This document shows positions 17,285-25,726 of a stretch of 64,000 nt of DNA, piece after piece (position 1 is the stretch's first letter; each line of letters begins with the position of its first letter). The notes under the pieces are model-generated. The model was not told the origin of the DNA, made no database searches, and saw only the letters and a program-made list of their open reading frames with translations. The translations under genes and the position numbers were made by a program. Source of the DNA: Winogradskyella arenosi (GTDB lineage Bacteria; Bacteroidota; Bacteroidia; Flavobacteriales; Flavobacteriaceae); the NCBI RefSeq assembly GCF_003337305.1, contig NZ_QPJO01000002.1, positions 682,001-746,000 of the forward strand, written 5' to 3'.

Positions 17285-18010
17285 CTATTCTTTATTAGTG
17301 TAGCTTTTTGGCCAGTTTCCTTTTGTGAAAACTTCTTCCATAGATCCTACTTTTAAAGTTGGTCCATTTACACCATCAACAGAAACAACTTGCTTTTCTT
17401 TTTCTACCAAGTAAGCTTCTTGGTCAGCTAAGATAACATCTTTCTCTACACTTGCTTCAAAAACTGGAAATTCATCTAACTTATCAGCTTTAAGCGTAAA
17501 TTTAGCACCTTCTTTACCAACACCAACATTCATCATGGTTTTGTAACGGTCACTTCCTTTAAAGACAGAATCTTTAACTGAGTAATAACTTAAGGTATCA
17601 ATAAGTGTTAAGGTCTTCATGGTTTCAACACCACCAAAAGCACGTGTACGTTCTTCATCTAAAACTAAAGTATCACGACGCTGTGTAATTGGCACTTTTC
17701 CTGTTTCAACAAATTTAATTAAAGAATCAAAACTTGCAGTGTAAGCACCGTTAACATCTTTATAAGCTAATTGTGTATCTCTAATGTCAATAAGACGGTC
17801 AATAACAACAGCGTAACGTTTCTTTTTAAGTTGGTTAAATTCTATTTCTTTGTAAACAGAATTATAAGTAATATAGCCTAAGAAAATAATTAAGACCCAA
17901 AGTAAGATATTAATAACTGGTTTTATTTTTCTTGGTACAAATTTGTCAATTAACCATACGATTCCTACGGTTAAAAGTATAATAACTACAATTGCAATAA
18001 TTACGTTCAT
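17285..18010 (-). CDS. Membrane-anchored protein of unknown function
   Basis: This 241-aa protein has two N-terminal transmembrane segments (residues about 3-21 and 31-49) with a short basic loop between, then a soluble domain of about 190 residues. That domain contains KRYAVVIDRLIDIRDTQLAYK and a repeated 'DTL' pattern (LIDTLSYYSVKDSVFKGSDRYK). This type of small protein is common in Flavobacteriaceae and Bacteroidales, but I know of no function. It is the first gene of the operon with DUF3822 and rsmD (1-bp gap). A TAGATTTG box lies 28 bp upstream of its ATG. Confidence 0.75.
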   Translation of the reverse strand: MNVIIAIVVIILLTVGIVWLIDKFVPRKIKPVINILLWVLIIFLGYITYNSVYKEIEFNQLKKKRYAVVIDRLIDIRDTQLAYKDVNGAYTASFDSLIKFVETGKVPITQRRDTLVLDEERTRAFGGVETMKTLTLIDTLSYYSVKDSVFKGSDRYKTMMNVGVGKEGAKFTLKADKLDEFPVFEASVEKDVILADQEAYLVEKEKQVVSVDGVNGPTLKVGSMEEVFTKGNWPKSYTNKE

Positions 18011-18037
18011 ATTAGTTTTTATTAATTAGGTCTAACG

Positions 18038-18045
18038 CAAATCTA
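18038..18045 (-). promoter_or_regulatory. -7 box (TAGATTTG, minus strand) for the membrane protein-DUF3822-rsmD operon
   Basis: Perfect TAnnTTTG match on the minus strand. Predicted initiation near 18031 gives a leader of about 20 nt. Confidence 0.55.
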
Positions 18046-18167
18046 CAATTTTTTTTTGTTGCTAAAAACTATCTAAAATAAAAATCAAAAAAAATAATTA
18101 ACTTCAGGTATAATGGGCTCTAAAAAGAGAGAATAATGCTATCTTGCTCTATTATTTAAATTCTTAT

Positions 18168-19607
18168 ATGATTTCTAATGCATCCGCATTTTATTCGCTA
18201 CTAAAATCTAAATTTCCCTTTACACCAACGTCTAAACAAGATATGGTGTTAATGCAATTGTCTCAATTTATTTTTGATTCGAATAAAAATGCCATCTATC
18301 TCCTTAAAGGTTATGCCGGTACCGGTAAAACAAGTATTATAGGTACTGTAGTTTCTAATTTATGGCACGCTAAAAAGAGTGCCGTATTATTGGCACCTAC
18401 CGGAAGGGCGGCTAAGGTGATTTCTAATTATTCAAAGAAAGAAGCCTTTACCATTCATAAGAAGATTTACTTTCCTAAAAAAGAGAAAGGCGGGGGTGTT
18501 AATTTTGTTATTCAACCCAACAAACATAAAAACACCTTATTTATAGTTGATGAAGCCTCTATGATTTCAGATACGCCTCCAGATTCTAAATCCTTTGATA
18601 GCAGTTCGTTATTAGATGATTTGATTTCTTATGTGTATTCGGGTCAGAATTGTAAACTCTTATTAATAGGGGATAAAGCCCAATTACCACCGGTAAAGTC
18701 TGATTTAAGTCCGGCTTTAGATGAAAACAATCTCAGCTTAACTTATGTCAAGGATGTTTTAGGGATTGAGTTAGATGAAGTGGTGCGACAAGAATATGAT
18801 TCGGGTATTTTAAGTAATGCCACCGAATTAAGAGCAGTTTTAGATTCTACCATTTATGAAAGCTTTAAATTTAACTTGAATGGTTTTACGGATAGCGTGA
18901 GACTTATAGATGGTTATGAAATTATGGATGCCATTAATGATGCTTATAGTGAAAATGGTTATGAAGAAACCGCTATTATAGTAAGAAGTAATAAACGTGC
19001 CAATATGTATAACCAACAAATACGACAGCGGATCTTATTTAATGAAAGTGAATTGTCTTCGGGCGATTACTTAATGGTTGTAAAGAATAATTATTTTTGG
19101 ATTAAACCCAACACAGAAGCGGGCTTTATTGCCAATGGTGATATTATTGAAGTCCTCGAAATCTTTAGTATTAAAGAGCTGTACGGCTTTAGGTTTGCAG
19201 AAGTAAAAGTACGAATGGTAGATTATCCTCAAATGAAGCCCTTTGAAACGGTATTGTTGCTAGACACAATAGAAGTAGAAAGTGCCTCTCTGAGTTATGA
19301 AGACTCAAACCGTTTATATCAAGAAGTGTCTAAAGATTATGCTGATGAAACCAAATACAAACAGTTTTTAGGTGTAAAGAACAACAAGTTTTTTAATGCT
19401 TTGCAGGTGAAATTCTCTTATGCCATAACCTGTCATAAATCTCAAGGTGGACAGTGGGATACGATTTTTGTAGAGCAACCTTATTTGCCTAATGGTATGG
19501 ATAGGGATTATATCCGTTGGTTATATACCGCCATTACAAGAGCAAAGAACAAGTTATACCTTATAGGGTTTAAGGATGACATGTTTGTAGATAACGAAAC
19601 CTTCTAA
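18168..19607 (+). CDS. RecD-like superfamily 1 DNA helicase (AAA/UvrD_C_2)
   Basis: This 479-aa helicase has Walker A LKGYAGTGKTS (about 46-56), LLAPTGRAAKVI (motif Ia), DEAS Walker B in FIVDEASM, motif III LLIGDKAQLPPV, and C-terminal motifs YAITCHKSQGGQWD and YTAITRAKNKLYLIG. These are RecD/Dda-like features of 5'-3' SF1B helicases. There is no RecBCD partner nearby and no N-terminal RecD2 extension. It is probably a stand-alone repair or replication-restart helicase. The frame is open to a TTG at 18144, but ATG 18168 is the likelier start. Confidence 0.88.
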   Translation: MISNASAFYSLLKSKFPFTPTSKQDMVLMQLSQFIFDSNKNAIYLLKGYAGTGKTSIIGTVVSNLWHAKKSAVLLAPTGRAAKVISNYSKKEAFTIHKKIYFPKKEKGGGVNFVIQPNKHKNTLFIVDEASMISDTPPDSKSFDSSSLLDDLISYVYSGQNCKLLLIGDKAQLPPVKSDLSPALDENNLSLTYVKDVLGIELDEVVRQEYDSGILSNATELRAVLDSTIYESFKFNLNGFTDSVRLIDGYEIMDAINDAYSENGYEETAIIVRSNKRANMYNQQIRQRILFNESELSSGDYLMVVKNNYFWIKPNTEAGFIANGDIIEVLEIFSIKELYGFRFAEVKVRMVDYPQMKPFETVLLLDTIEVESASLSYEDSNRLYQEVSKDYADETKYKQFLGVKNNKFFNALQVKFSYAITCHKSQGGQWDTIFVEQPYLPNGMDRDYIRWLYTAITRAKNKLYLIGFKDDMFVDNETF

Positions 19608-19934
19608 ATAGAAAACACTCCTATAAATTGGGAAAGTGAACTTTTGCCTTGGTAGGGCTGCGCAGGAGTTTTCCTCATAAGGTCGTGCAAACTTAATTAG
19701 CGATAAAGAATGGCTAGTTTTAAGGCGGAATATTGGAATACCTATCTTTTCAGAAGGAAGAAGACGCTAAAGGCAATATTTTGACTATATATCATAGATC
19801 TAAATCCCGTTTTTTATAGACTTTGAATACAAAGCGCTATCTTGAAGACAGCAAAAAGTTAGACAGATATAGAATAAAATCAGCTTTAAATCTTATTTTT
19901 GAAGTTGAAAACTTTCAAGACACCCATCACATCA
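19608..19934. other. 327-bp non-coding region between helicase and kdsB
   Basis: No ORF is convincing. Near the start, GAAAACACTCCT (19611-19622) can pair with AGGAGTTTTC (19664-19673) with a 2-nt bulge, and the enclosed sequence has a smaller hairpin, so a structured RNA or leaderless terminator is possible. Near the end it carries the kdsB promoter element (19883-19901). Confidence 0.45.
19883..19901 (+). promoter_or_regulatory. kdsB promoter element with TATTTTTG box
   Basis: GCTTTAAATCTTATTTTT followed by G contains a TAnnTTTG box (19894-19901). The same 18-mer recurs with one change upstream of the acyltransferase gene (22674-22691). The box overlaps a possible TTG start at 19899, which supports ATG 19935 as the real kdsB start. 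Confidence 0.5.
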
Positions 19935-20663
19935 ATGAAAATAATATCCATGATTCCCGCACGCTACAGTGCTTCGCGATTTCCAGGTAAATTAATGCAA
20001 AATTTAGCCGGAAAATCTGTTATTTTAAGAACGTACGAAGCTACGGTGGCAACCAATTTGTTTAGCGACGTCTATGTGGTGACGGATAGCGAGATTATCT
20101 ATGATGAAATTGTAAATCATGGCGGAAAAGCTATTATGAGCCTTAAGGAACACGAATCGGGGAGCGATCGAATTGCAGAAGCTGTGGCTAATGTAGATTG
20201 CGACATCGTTGTAAATGTGCAAGGTGACGAACCTTTTACAGAACGTGAAAGCTTGGCAAAAGTCTTAGAAGTTTTTAAAGATGATAAAGCAAAAGAGATT
20301 GATTTAGCTTCTCTTATGGTAGAGATTAAGGATTGGGAGGAAATTAGCAATCCTAATGCAGTTAAGGTTATTGTAGATCAAGAAAATTTTGCCTTATATT
20401 TTTCACGCAGCCCTATTCCTTATCCACGAGATAAAGCGGTTGGAGTACGTTATTTTAAACACAAAGGAATTTACGCCTTTAGAAAACAGGCCTTATTAGA
20501 TTTTACAGTGTTACCGATGAAGTTTTTAGAAGCTTCTGAAAAAATTGAATGTATACGCTACTTAGAATACGGAAAGCGAATAAAAATGGTTGAAACCTCA
20601 ATTGAAGGTGTAGAAATTGATACGCCTGAAGATTTAGAAAAAGCAAAGCGTTTGTGGAAGTAG
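19935..20663 (+). CDS. kdsB: 3-deoxy-manno-octulosonate cytidylyltransferase
   Basis: This 242-aa enzyme activates Kdo (or 8-amino-Kdo) with CTP to CMP-Kdo for lipopolysaccharide core synthesis. The N-terminal nucleotide loop [13 protein letters not shown] is intact. VNVQGDEPF with the metal-binding Asp follows, and downstream are [11 protein letters not shown] and the C-terminal [13 protein letters not shown]. Length matches the family. It starts a plus-strand group (HAD phosphatase, KdnB-like dehydrogenase, acyltransferase) that suggests a role in lipid A/core building. The ATG at 19935 is preferred over an upstream TTG that lies in the promoter box. Confidence 0.96.
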   Translation: MKIISMIPARYSASRFPGKLMQNLAGKSVILRTYEATVATNLFSDVYVVTDSEIIYDEIVNHGGKAIMSLKEHESGSDRIAEAVANVDCDIVVNVQGDEPFTERESLAKVLEVFKDDKAKEIDLASLMVEIKDWEEISNPNAVKVIVDQENFALYFSRSPIPYPRDKAVGVRYFKHKGIYAFRKQALLDFTVLPMKFLEASEKIECIRYLEYGKRIKMVETSIEGVEIDTPEDLEKAKRLWK

Positions 20664-21355
20664 ATTATAAAAATATACAAGTTATAGGTTTTGATGCCGA
20701 TGATACGCTATGGGTTAATGAAACCTATTTTAGAGAAGCTGAAGCAGAAGTTGGGCTGTTATTATCACATTTTGAAACACCAAATAAAATAGATCAAGAA
20801 CTGTTTAAAATTGAAATTAAAAATTTGCCAACCTATGGTTATGGGGTGAAAGGATTTGTACTATCAATGATAGAATTGGCCTTAGACCTCTCTAATGGTA
20901 CGGTGTCTAATACCATTATTGAAAAGATTTTAGAACTTGGTAAGGCCATGATAAATAAACCTATTGAGTTGCTTGATGGGGTAGAAGAGGTGCTTAAAGG
21001 ACTTTCTAAAGATTATAAATTGATTGTGGCGACTAAAGGCGATTTGTTAGACCAAGAACGGAAGTTAGAAAAATCGGGCTTGTTAAAATATTTTCATCAC
21101 ATTGAAGTCTTAAGTGAGAAAAAAGAGGAAAACTATAAACAGTTATTAAAGCGATTAGATATTGAGCCTGAGTCCTTTTTAATGGTAGGAAACTCATTAA
21201 AATCAGATATTTTACCGTTAGTAAAAATTGGAGCGCAAGCAATTCATGTTCCTTTTCATACCACATGGCAGCATGAGCGTGTTACACAAAAAGAAACCCA
21301 TGGATTGGCTTATAAAACTGTTTCGAGTTTAACAGAGATTTTAAATTATTTCTAA
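20654..21355 (+). CDS. HAD-superfamily phosphatase (HAD-IA, YjjG-like)
   Basis: This 233-aa protein has all four HAD motifs: motif [10 protein letters not shown] (residues 12-20), motif II VATKG, motif III Lys in SEKKEENYK, and motif [15 protein letters not shown] helical cap of C1 type sits between motifs I and II. It uses a GTG start (20654) overlapping kdsB by 10 bp; no ATG exists upstream in frame. Despite its place beside kdsB, the cap and length differ from KdsC (Kdo-8-phosphate phosphatase, a C0 enzyme), so the substrate is open. A nucleotidase or sugar-phosphate phosphatase role is possible. Confidence 0.85.
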   Translation: MEVDYKNIQVIGFDADDTLWVNETYFREAEAEVGLLLSHFETPNKIDQELFKIEIKNLPTYGYGVKGFVLSMIELALDLSNGTVSNTIIEKILELGKAMINKPIELLDGVEEVLKGLSKDYKLIVATKGDLLDQERKLEKSGLLKYFHHIEVLSEKKEENYKQLLKRLDIEPESFLMVGNSLKSDILPLVKIGAQAIHVPFHTTWQHERVTQKETHGLAYKTVSSLTEILNYF

Positions 21356-21523
21356 AAAAACAGCCAAAAGTTTATAAGAAAATTACAATAAGAGGCTCTA
21401 AATGATGTGCTGACCAAATTATAACGTTAAAGGAGTGGTATAAAAGTAAGAATTCACTTCAAAATAAATAGAATAAAAGTAAAAGTTTAGACGCCTTCAA
21501 TACTAATAATTAACTAAAGTTCT

Positions 21524-21531
21524 TATTTTTG
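21524..21531 (+). promoter_or_regulatory. -7 box (TATTTTTG) for the KdnB-like gene
   Basis: TAnnTTTG match 18 bp upstream of the ATG at 21549, within TCTTATTTTTG, an 11-mer identical to the one at kdsB (19891-19901). The leader would be about 11-13 nt. Confidence 0.5.
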
Positions 21532-21548
21532 TTAAAGATAGAAAGTCA

Positions 21549-22631
21549 ATGAAATTTAAAAATTATCCAATGGTGTCCAGAGTGGTTTTTGGGCGCGGAA
21601 GCTTTAATCAACTCGACGAAATTCTCGCTTTAAAGCGCAAAGGAACAAAGGCGCCGTTCATCTTTTATGTAGATGAGGTCTTTAAAGGAAATCATTGGTT
21701 AACCTCCAGAATACCGCTTTCATATAAAGACAAAATTATCTATATTCCAACGTTAAAAGAGCCTTCTACAGATCAAATCGATCAGTTGGTTGAAGACCTT
21801 ATTTTAGAGTACAGTGAATTACCTTCGGGAATTATAGGTATTGGTGGAGGTATTGTTTTAGATGTTGCTAAAGCGGTTTCATTAATGTTAACCAATACAG
21901 GAGAGTCTAAAGATTACCAAGGTTGGGATCTTATAAAACAACCCGCTATTTATCACGTTGGGATTCCGACCTTATCAGGGACAGGAGCCGAAGTCTCTAG
22001 AACAACAATTTTAACCGGTCCGGTACGTAAATTGGGGATTAACAGTGACTATACGCCTTTTGATCAAGTGGTCTTAGATCCAGAATTGACAAAAGATGTT
22101 CCTAAAGACCAATGGTTTTTTACCGGGATGGACTGTTTTGTTCACTGTGTAGAGTCTTTAACAGGGACCTATCTCAATGCCTTTAGCCAAAGTTATGGTG
22201 AAAAAGCGTTTGAGTTATGTAAAGAAATCTTTTTAGAGGGGAATTTATCTGAAGAAGAAGCTCAAGATAAGCTTATGATGGCTTCTTGGCACGGCGGAAT
22301 GAGTATTGCGTACTCTCAAGTGGGAGTGGCTCATGCTATGAGCTATGGTTTAGGTTATTTATTAGGAATTAAACACGGTGTCGGAAACTGTATCGTTTTT
22401 GATCATTTAGAAGAATACTATCCTGAAGGTGTAGCGATCTTTAAAAAGATGAAAGCCAAACATAATATTGAAATTCCTCAAGGGGTTTGTGCCGATTTAG
22501 AGCCCGAACAGTTTGATACAATGATTGATGTGGCTTTAAGTTTAGAACCTTTATGGGAAAATGCTATCGGTAAAAACTGGAAAACCATCATTACAAGAGA
22601 AAAGTTGCTTGAGCTTTACAAAAAGATGTAA
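21549..22631 (+). CDS. kdnB: Iron-containing alcohol dehydrogenase, KdnB-like (3-deoxy-manno-octulosonate 8-oxidase)
   Basis: This 360-aa group III metal-dependent alcohol dehydrogenase has a nucleotide-binding GIGGGIVLDVAKA (about 96-108), then SGTGAEVSRT, GMDCFVHCVES (near 193) and metal-ligand histidines in VGVAHAMSYGLG and IKHGVGNC. The segments VVFGRGSF, YQGWDLIKQPA and PVRKLGINSDYTPFDQ closely match what I remember of Shewanella KdnB, which oxidises C8 of Kdo in 8-amino-Kdo synthesis. The nearby kdsB supports this. The partner aminotransferase KdnA is not in this neighbourhood. A generic dehydrogenase is the alternative. Confidence 0.8.
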   Translation: MKFKNYPMVSRVVFGRGSFNQLDEILALKRKGTKAPFIFYVDEVFKGNHWLTSRIPLSYKDKIIYIPTLKEPSTDQIDQLVEDLILEYSELPSGIIGIGGGIVLDVAKAVSLMLTNTGESKDYQGWDLIKQPAIYHVGIPTLSGTGAEVSRTTILTGPVRKLGINSDYTPFDQVVLDPELTKDVPKDQWFFTGMDCFVHCVESLTGTYLNAFSQSYGEKAFELCKEIFLEGNLSEEEAQDKLMMASWHGGMSIAYSQVGVAHAMSYGLGYLLGIKHGVGNCIVFDHLEEYYPEGVAIFKKMKAKHNIEIPQGVCADLEPEQFDTMIDVALSLEPLWENAIGKNWKTIITREKLLELYKKM

Positions 22632-22673
22632 TTTCTATCATTCAAGAGCGATAAGGACTTATCACGAAATCTT

Positions 22674-22691
22674 GCTTTAAATGTTATTTTT
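22674..22691 (+). promoter_or_regulatory. Copy of the kdsB promoter element upstream of the acyltransferase
   Basis: GCTTTAAATGTTATTTTT matches 17 of 18 positions of the element at 19883-19900. It lies about 60 bp before the acyltransferase ATG. The -7 box here ends in A rather than G (TATTTTTA). Confidence 0.4.
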
Positions 22692-22750
22692 AGCGGTGGA
22701 TTGCTGAAATTTATTAGGACCTTATAAAATAACTTAAGACAGAGCTTAAA

Positions 22751-23305
22751 ATGCGTTGGTTAGCTAAATTTATATATTTTAAAATTTTAGGATGGAAAGT
22801 GCTAGGGAATACCAACTTTTCTAAAGATACCGTGAAAAAATCCATAATCATTGCGGTACCTCATACCAGTTGGCATGATTTCTATATTGGTGTTTTACTC
22901 AGAAAAATTGCTGATGTTAAAACCAATTTTGTGGGTAAAAAAGAACTATTTGTTTGGCCATTAGGCTATTATTTTAGGGCTGTTGGAGGCCGATCCTTAG
23001 ACCGTACTTCAGGGCAAAATAAGGTTGAAGCTATTGCAAAGTTGTTTGAATCTACAGATGAGTTCCGATTAACATTAGCTCCGGAAGGAACTCGTAAAAA
23101 AGTGACAGAATGGAAAACGGGTTTCTATTACATTGCTAAGAAAGCAAATGTACCCATTATTATGTTTACCCTGGATTTCAAAAATAAACAAAATAAAATA
23201 TCAGAACCGTTTTATCCAACGGATGATATTGAAGCCGATTTAAAAGTTATGAAAGCCTTTTTTAAAGGAGTAGAGGGGAAAGTTAAAGCTTATAGTTACG
23301 ATTAG
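22751..23305 (+). CDS. PlsC-like 1-acyl-glycerol-3-phosphate (or lipid) acyltransferase
   Basis: This 184-aa protein carries the PlsC motifs: catalytic HxxxxD (H38-D43 in PHTSWHDF), GRSLDRTSG for glycerol-phosphate binding, LAPEGTR (about 110-116) and a C-terminal PIIMFTLDF. It is shorter than usual PlsC (about 240 aa) and lacks a long N-terminal membrane helix, like the small acyltransferases seen in Bacteroidota. Position behind kdsB and the KdnB-like gene, with a shared promoter element, suggests lipid A or another envelope lipid as acceptor, though ordinary phosphatidate synthesis cannot be excluded. Confidence 0.87.
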   Translation: MRWLAKFIYFKILGWKVLGNTNFSKDTVKKSIIIAVPHTSWHDFYIGVLLRKIADVKTNFVGKKELFVWPLGYYFRAVGGRSLDRTSGQNKVEAIAKLFESTDEFRLTLAPEGTRKKVTEWKTGFYYIAKKANVPIIMFTLDFKNKQNKISEPFYPTDDIEADLKVMKAFFKGVEGKVKAYSYD

Positions 23306-23424
23306 TAAATTTTGCTTTAAGGTTTGATTTTTAATGTTTTGGCATGTTATTTGCGGTTTGCTAAATGCAATGAAACATAAAGTAAACTTAAGTCCCTAAA
23401 AAGAAACATTGTAAAAAATAATCT

Positions 23425-23453
23425 AAAAGCTATCGTTAATTACGATAGCTTTT
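23425..23453. terminator. Intrinsic terminator between convergent genes
   Basis: Perfect 11-bp stem (23425-23435 with 23443-23453) and a 7-nt loop, flanked by A-rich and T-rich tracts. It overlaps the last codons of the minus-strand gene. Confidence 0.8.
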
Positions 23454-23913
23454 CTTTTTCCATAAATTGGTCTAGAAGCCTGTTGGTTTGGCTTTGAAGC
23501 TTGTTCTTAAAAAAGGTCATGCCACCAAAAAAGATACCTTTAACACCTAAAGCTTGTTTGGCCCAAAGATGAAGATTAAATTCATCGTAGTGTTTTATAA
23601 TAAGACCATCTTTAAACTCAAAGGAGGCGTTAATTTTATTGTGGACCTGTCTTTCGGTTTTACTAAATATATATTGGGCTTCCCAATGCGCAGAACCCTT
23701 ATTTTCTGTTATTTCTATATGCGAAAAATCAACGTTAAAATTGTTGCCGTTTTGGGTTTTGCATAACATTAACCACATCGCCTTGGCGCGTTCTCCGCTT
23801 AGGATGCCAAAAGCAGGATCTTCAAAGATAACTTCGTCATGATAACAATTTGCCATCGTGGGGCCGTCACAATTCTGTAATGCGGTGTAAAAAGTTTCTA
23901 AAATATTGGTCAT
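23440..23913 (-). CDS. NTF2/SnoaL-like domain protein
   Basis: This 157-aa soluble protein has the SnoaL/NTF2-like fold pattern: N-terminal helix TFYTALQNCDGPTMANCYHDEVIFEDPAFG, then strands ENKGSAHWEAQYIFSK and GLIIKHYDEFNLHLWAKQALG. The FEDPAFG and HYDEFNLHLW motifs are typical of the nuclear transport factor 2 family members in Bacteroidota. Such domains serve as small enzymes or ligand binders, and nothing here identifies a substrate. The gene stands alone with its own terminator. Confidence 0.8.
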   Translation of the reverse strand: MTNILETFYTALQNCDGPTMANCYHDEVIFEDPAFGILSGERAKAMWLMLCKTQNGNNFNVDFSHIEITENKGSAHWEAQYIFSKTERQVHNKINASFEFKDGLIIKHYDEFNLHLWAKQALGVKGIFFGGMTFFKNKLQSQTNRLLDQFMEKEKLS

Positions 23914-24014
23914 AACAGCAGAGGTTTATAAAACCGACTTTGATTTAATATCGTAAGTTGGGTGTAGTTAATGATTATTCTATACGAGAAGGGGATTTAA
24001 TTGCTATGAAAATT

Positions 24015-24046
24015 AAAAAGGTTAGCACGATGAGGTTAACCTTTTT
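24015..24046 (-). terminator. Terminator after the 150-aa lipoprotein gene
   Basis: Ten-bp arms at 24015-24024 and 24037-24046 give a hairpin directly after the minus-strand stop codon, followed in that direction by T-rich sequence. Confidence 0.7.
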
Positions 24047-24499
24047 TTATTCAATAACAATTGTATTTCTATACCCTATATCGGTGCGTTTATCAAATTG
24101 AAAGTCATAATACGCCGCATCACCGGCCTTTGCAGTAATAGTACTATGAGCTCTGCCAATTTCTAAATTCTTTTTGTTATATACTTTAGCGGTTAAATCA
24201 CCTTCAAAATTTTGTTCAAAAATAAGATACAACGTAAGCTGATTCTTCTTGTTGTTCGCATGACTATCAATATCATAAACGCCCATTGAAACCCCTTTGC
24301 TTTTCAATGATTTTGAAAAAATAATTTCACAATCTAGAGTATGGTCAACGCCTTTAGAGACGCCTTCAAAAAATTCTGTAGCCGCTTCTCCTACGACTTC
24401 ACCGCCTTTGTTCATACCATCTTTAGTGGTATTTGTAATGCGATTACAAGAGGTAAGGCATAGCATGGTTAAAACCGTAAATAGTTGTGTGTATTTCAA
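24047..24499 (-). CDS. Small lipoprotein of unknown function
   Basis: This 150-aa protein has a lipoprotein signal (TVLTMLCLTSCNR, Cys 18) followed by a Gly/Glu-rich linker (DGMNKGGEVVGEAATEFFEGV) and a beta-rich domain (LTLYLIFEQNFEGDLTAKVYNKK...YDFQFDKRTDIGYR). I recognise no family. The domain resembles small Ig-like or C2-like folds in its strand pattern, but this is only an impression. It is flanked by its own terminator and by the acyltransferase-like membrane protein. Confidence 0.72.
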   Translation of the reverse strand: MKYTQLFTVLTMLCLTSCNRITNTTKDGMNKGGEVVGEAATEFFEGVSKGVDHTLDCEIIFSKSLKSKGVSMGVYDIDSHANNKKNQLTLYLIFEQNFEGDLTAKVYNKKNLEIGRAHSTITAKAGDAAYYDFQFDKRTDIGYRNTIVIE

Positions 24500-24541
24500 A
24501 AGGTTGAATTTTGGTCTTCTAAAGTAAATAAATTTATCGAA

Positions 24542-25630
24542 CTATTTTTTAATCCGCTGCATTAGTTTCTGAATGTTAGAATAGACAAAGGCATTGGTCT
24601 TAGCGTAGTAAAAGGAAATAAAGCATACCGTAGATAAAAAGAGAAGGGCGCCTAATACCGCTTGGTACGGATTTAACGATTTTCCAATAAGTTGATGCAA
24701 GCCAATACCAGTAAAACTGCCATAGATAATGATAAAATGTATGACATAAATAGATAGTGTTTTTTGTCCGATTCTTAAAATGAGAGGACGTTTTATATAG
24801 GTCTCTGCAAGATAAAAGATGGAAAATATCACTAAGACATTTCCGAAACGTATAAATAAATAGTTGTAGCTGGCTATAGCTTTAAAAATGGAGATATGGA
24901 AAAAATCACTTATGGCGATAAACACTTGTGACGAATATAAAATTAATAACATCCCCACCACAAAAAAGCTCGACACGATGCAGGCTTTAAATTTTGGTCG
25001 CTCTAAATATTTGTAAAAGAGCGTAGAGATAAATGCCCCTAAGGCTACATAGCCAAACCAAGGAATCATATTAAACACAGAACCATTGGCCTTGCTTAAG
25101 TAATTTGAAAAAAAGACCGGTACATTGGGTAATTCTAAAGTTCTGTATAAGGGTTCGGTAATAAAAATAGCCAAACCAATAAGCAGCATGGTTATGGAAA
25201 AAGCTAAAGTGTTTTTAAATGTGAGTTTATAAATACCCACCACCAAAATTAAAGATAGCCCTATACATTGTAAAACATCGACAACCATGAAATAGGTGTT
25301 GAAGTGTCCGAACAACCATTCTAAAATAGGGGCACGTAGCAAATATCCAATGCCTATAAGCATCAAGCCTCTAGAGAGCCCTTTCTTAATTCGGATTTTT
25401 GTGCTCCCCCGTTCTTTAGCTCTTATCAGTAAATAAGAAAAAATAAGTCCGGAAATCGTAAAAAAGGTCGGCGCAGTAATTCCTCTAAAATATTCCCAAA
25501 CCCTATAGGCAAGATAACTTTGATCTCTATAGGAGACTTCTAAAAGGGTGTCTATAAAGTGGCCTTGCAACATCATAAGGATGGCAAATGCTCTTACAGC
25601 ATCAATAAAATATAAGCGGTTACTATTCAA
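24542..25630 (-). CDS. DUF1624/heparan-alpha-glucosaminide N-acetyltransferase-like membrane protein
   Basis: This 362-aa protein has about ten transmembrane helices. The N-terminus RLYFIDAVRAFAILMMLQGHFIDTLL, with D and H in the first helices, and 'GITAPTFFTISGLIFSYLL' match the DUF1624 (YeiB-related/HGSNAT-like) acyltransferase group. Family members move acyl groups across or at the membrane. The substrate here is unknown. The neighbouring genes (a lipoprotein and an MscS channel) do not help. Acyltransferase-3 family membership is the main alternative. Confidence 0.82.
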   Translation of the reverse strand: MNSNRLYFIDAVRAFAILMMLQGHFIDTLLEVSYRDQSYLAYRVWEYFRGITAPTFFTISGLIFSYLLIRAKERGSTKIRIKKGLSRGLMLIGIGYLLRAPILEWLFGHFNTYFMVVDVLQCIGLSLILVVGIYKLTFKNTLAFSITMLLIGLAIFITEPLYRTLELPNVPVFFSNYLSKANGSVFNMIPWFGYVALGAFISTLFYKYLERPKFKACIVSSFFVVGMLLILYSSQVFIAISDFFHISIFKAIASYNYLFIRFGNVLVIFSIFYLAETYIKRPLILRIGQKTLSIYVIHFIIIYGSFTGIGLHQLIGKSLNPYQAVLGALLFLSTVCFISFYYAKTNAFVYSNIQKLMQRIKK

Positions 25631-25726
25631 GCTAAAATTGGTTGGAGTACAAATGTACTATTTTAGACTTGTAAAAAAATTTTATCGTCTTTTTTTAAAG
25701 CATTCTACTCAATTTTAAATGTGCGA

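Noticed and set aside
20654..21355. HAD gene as KdsC (Kdo-8-phosphate phosphatase)
   Set aside because: It has a C1 cap and 233 aa; KdsC is a capless enzyme of about 180 aa.
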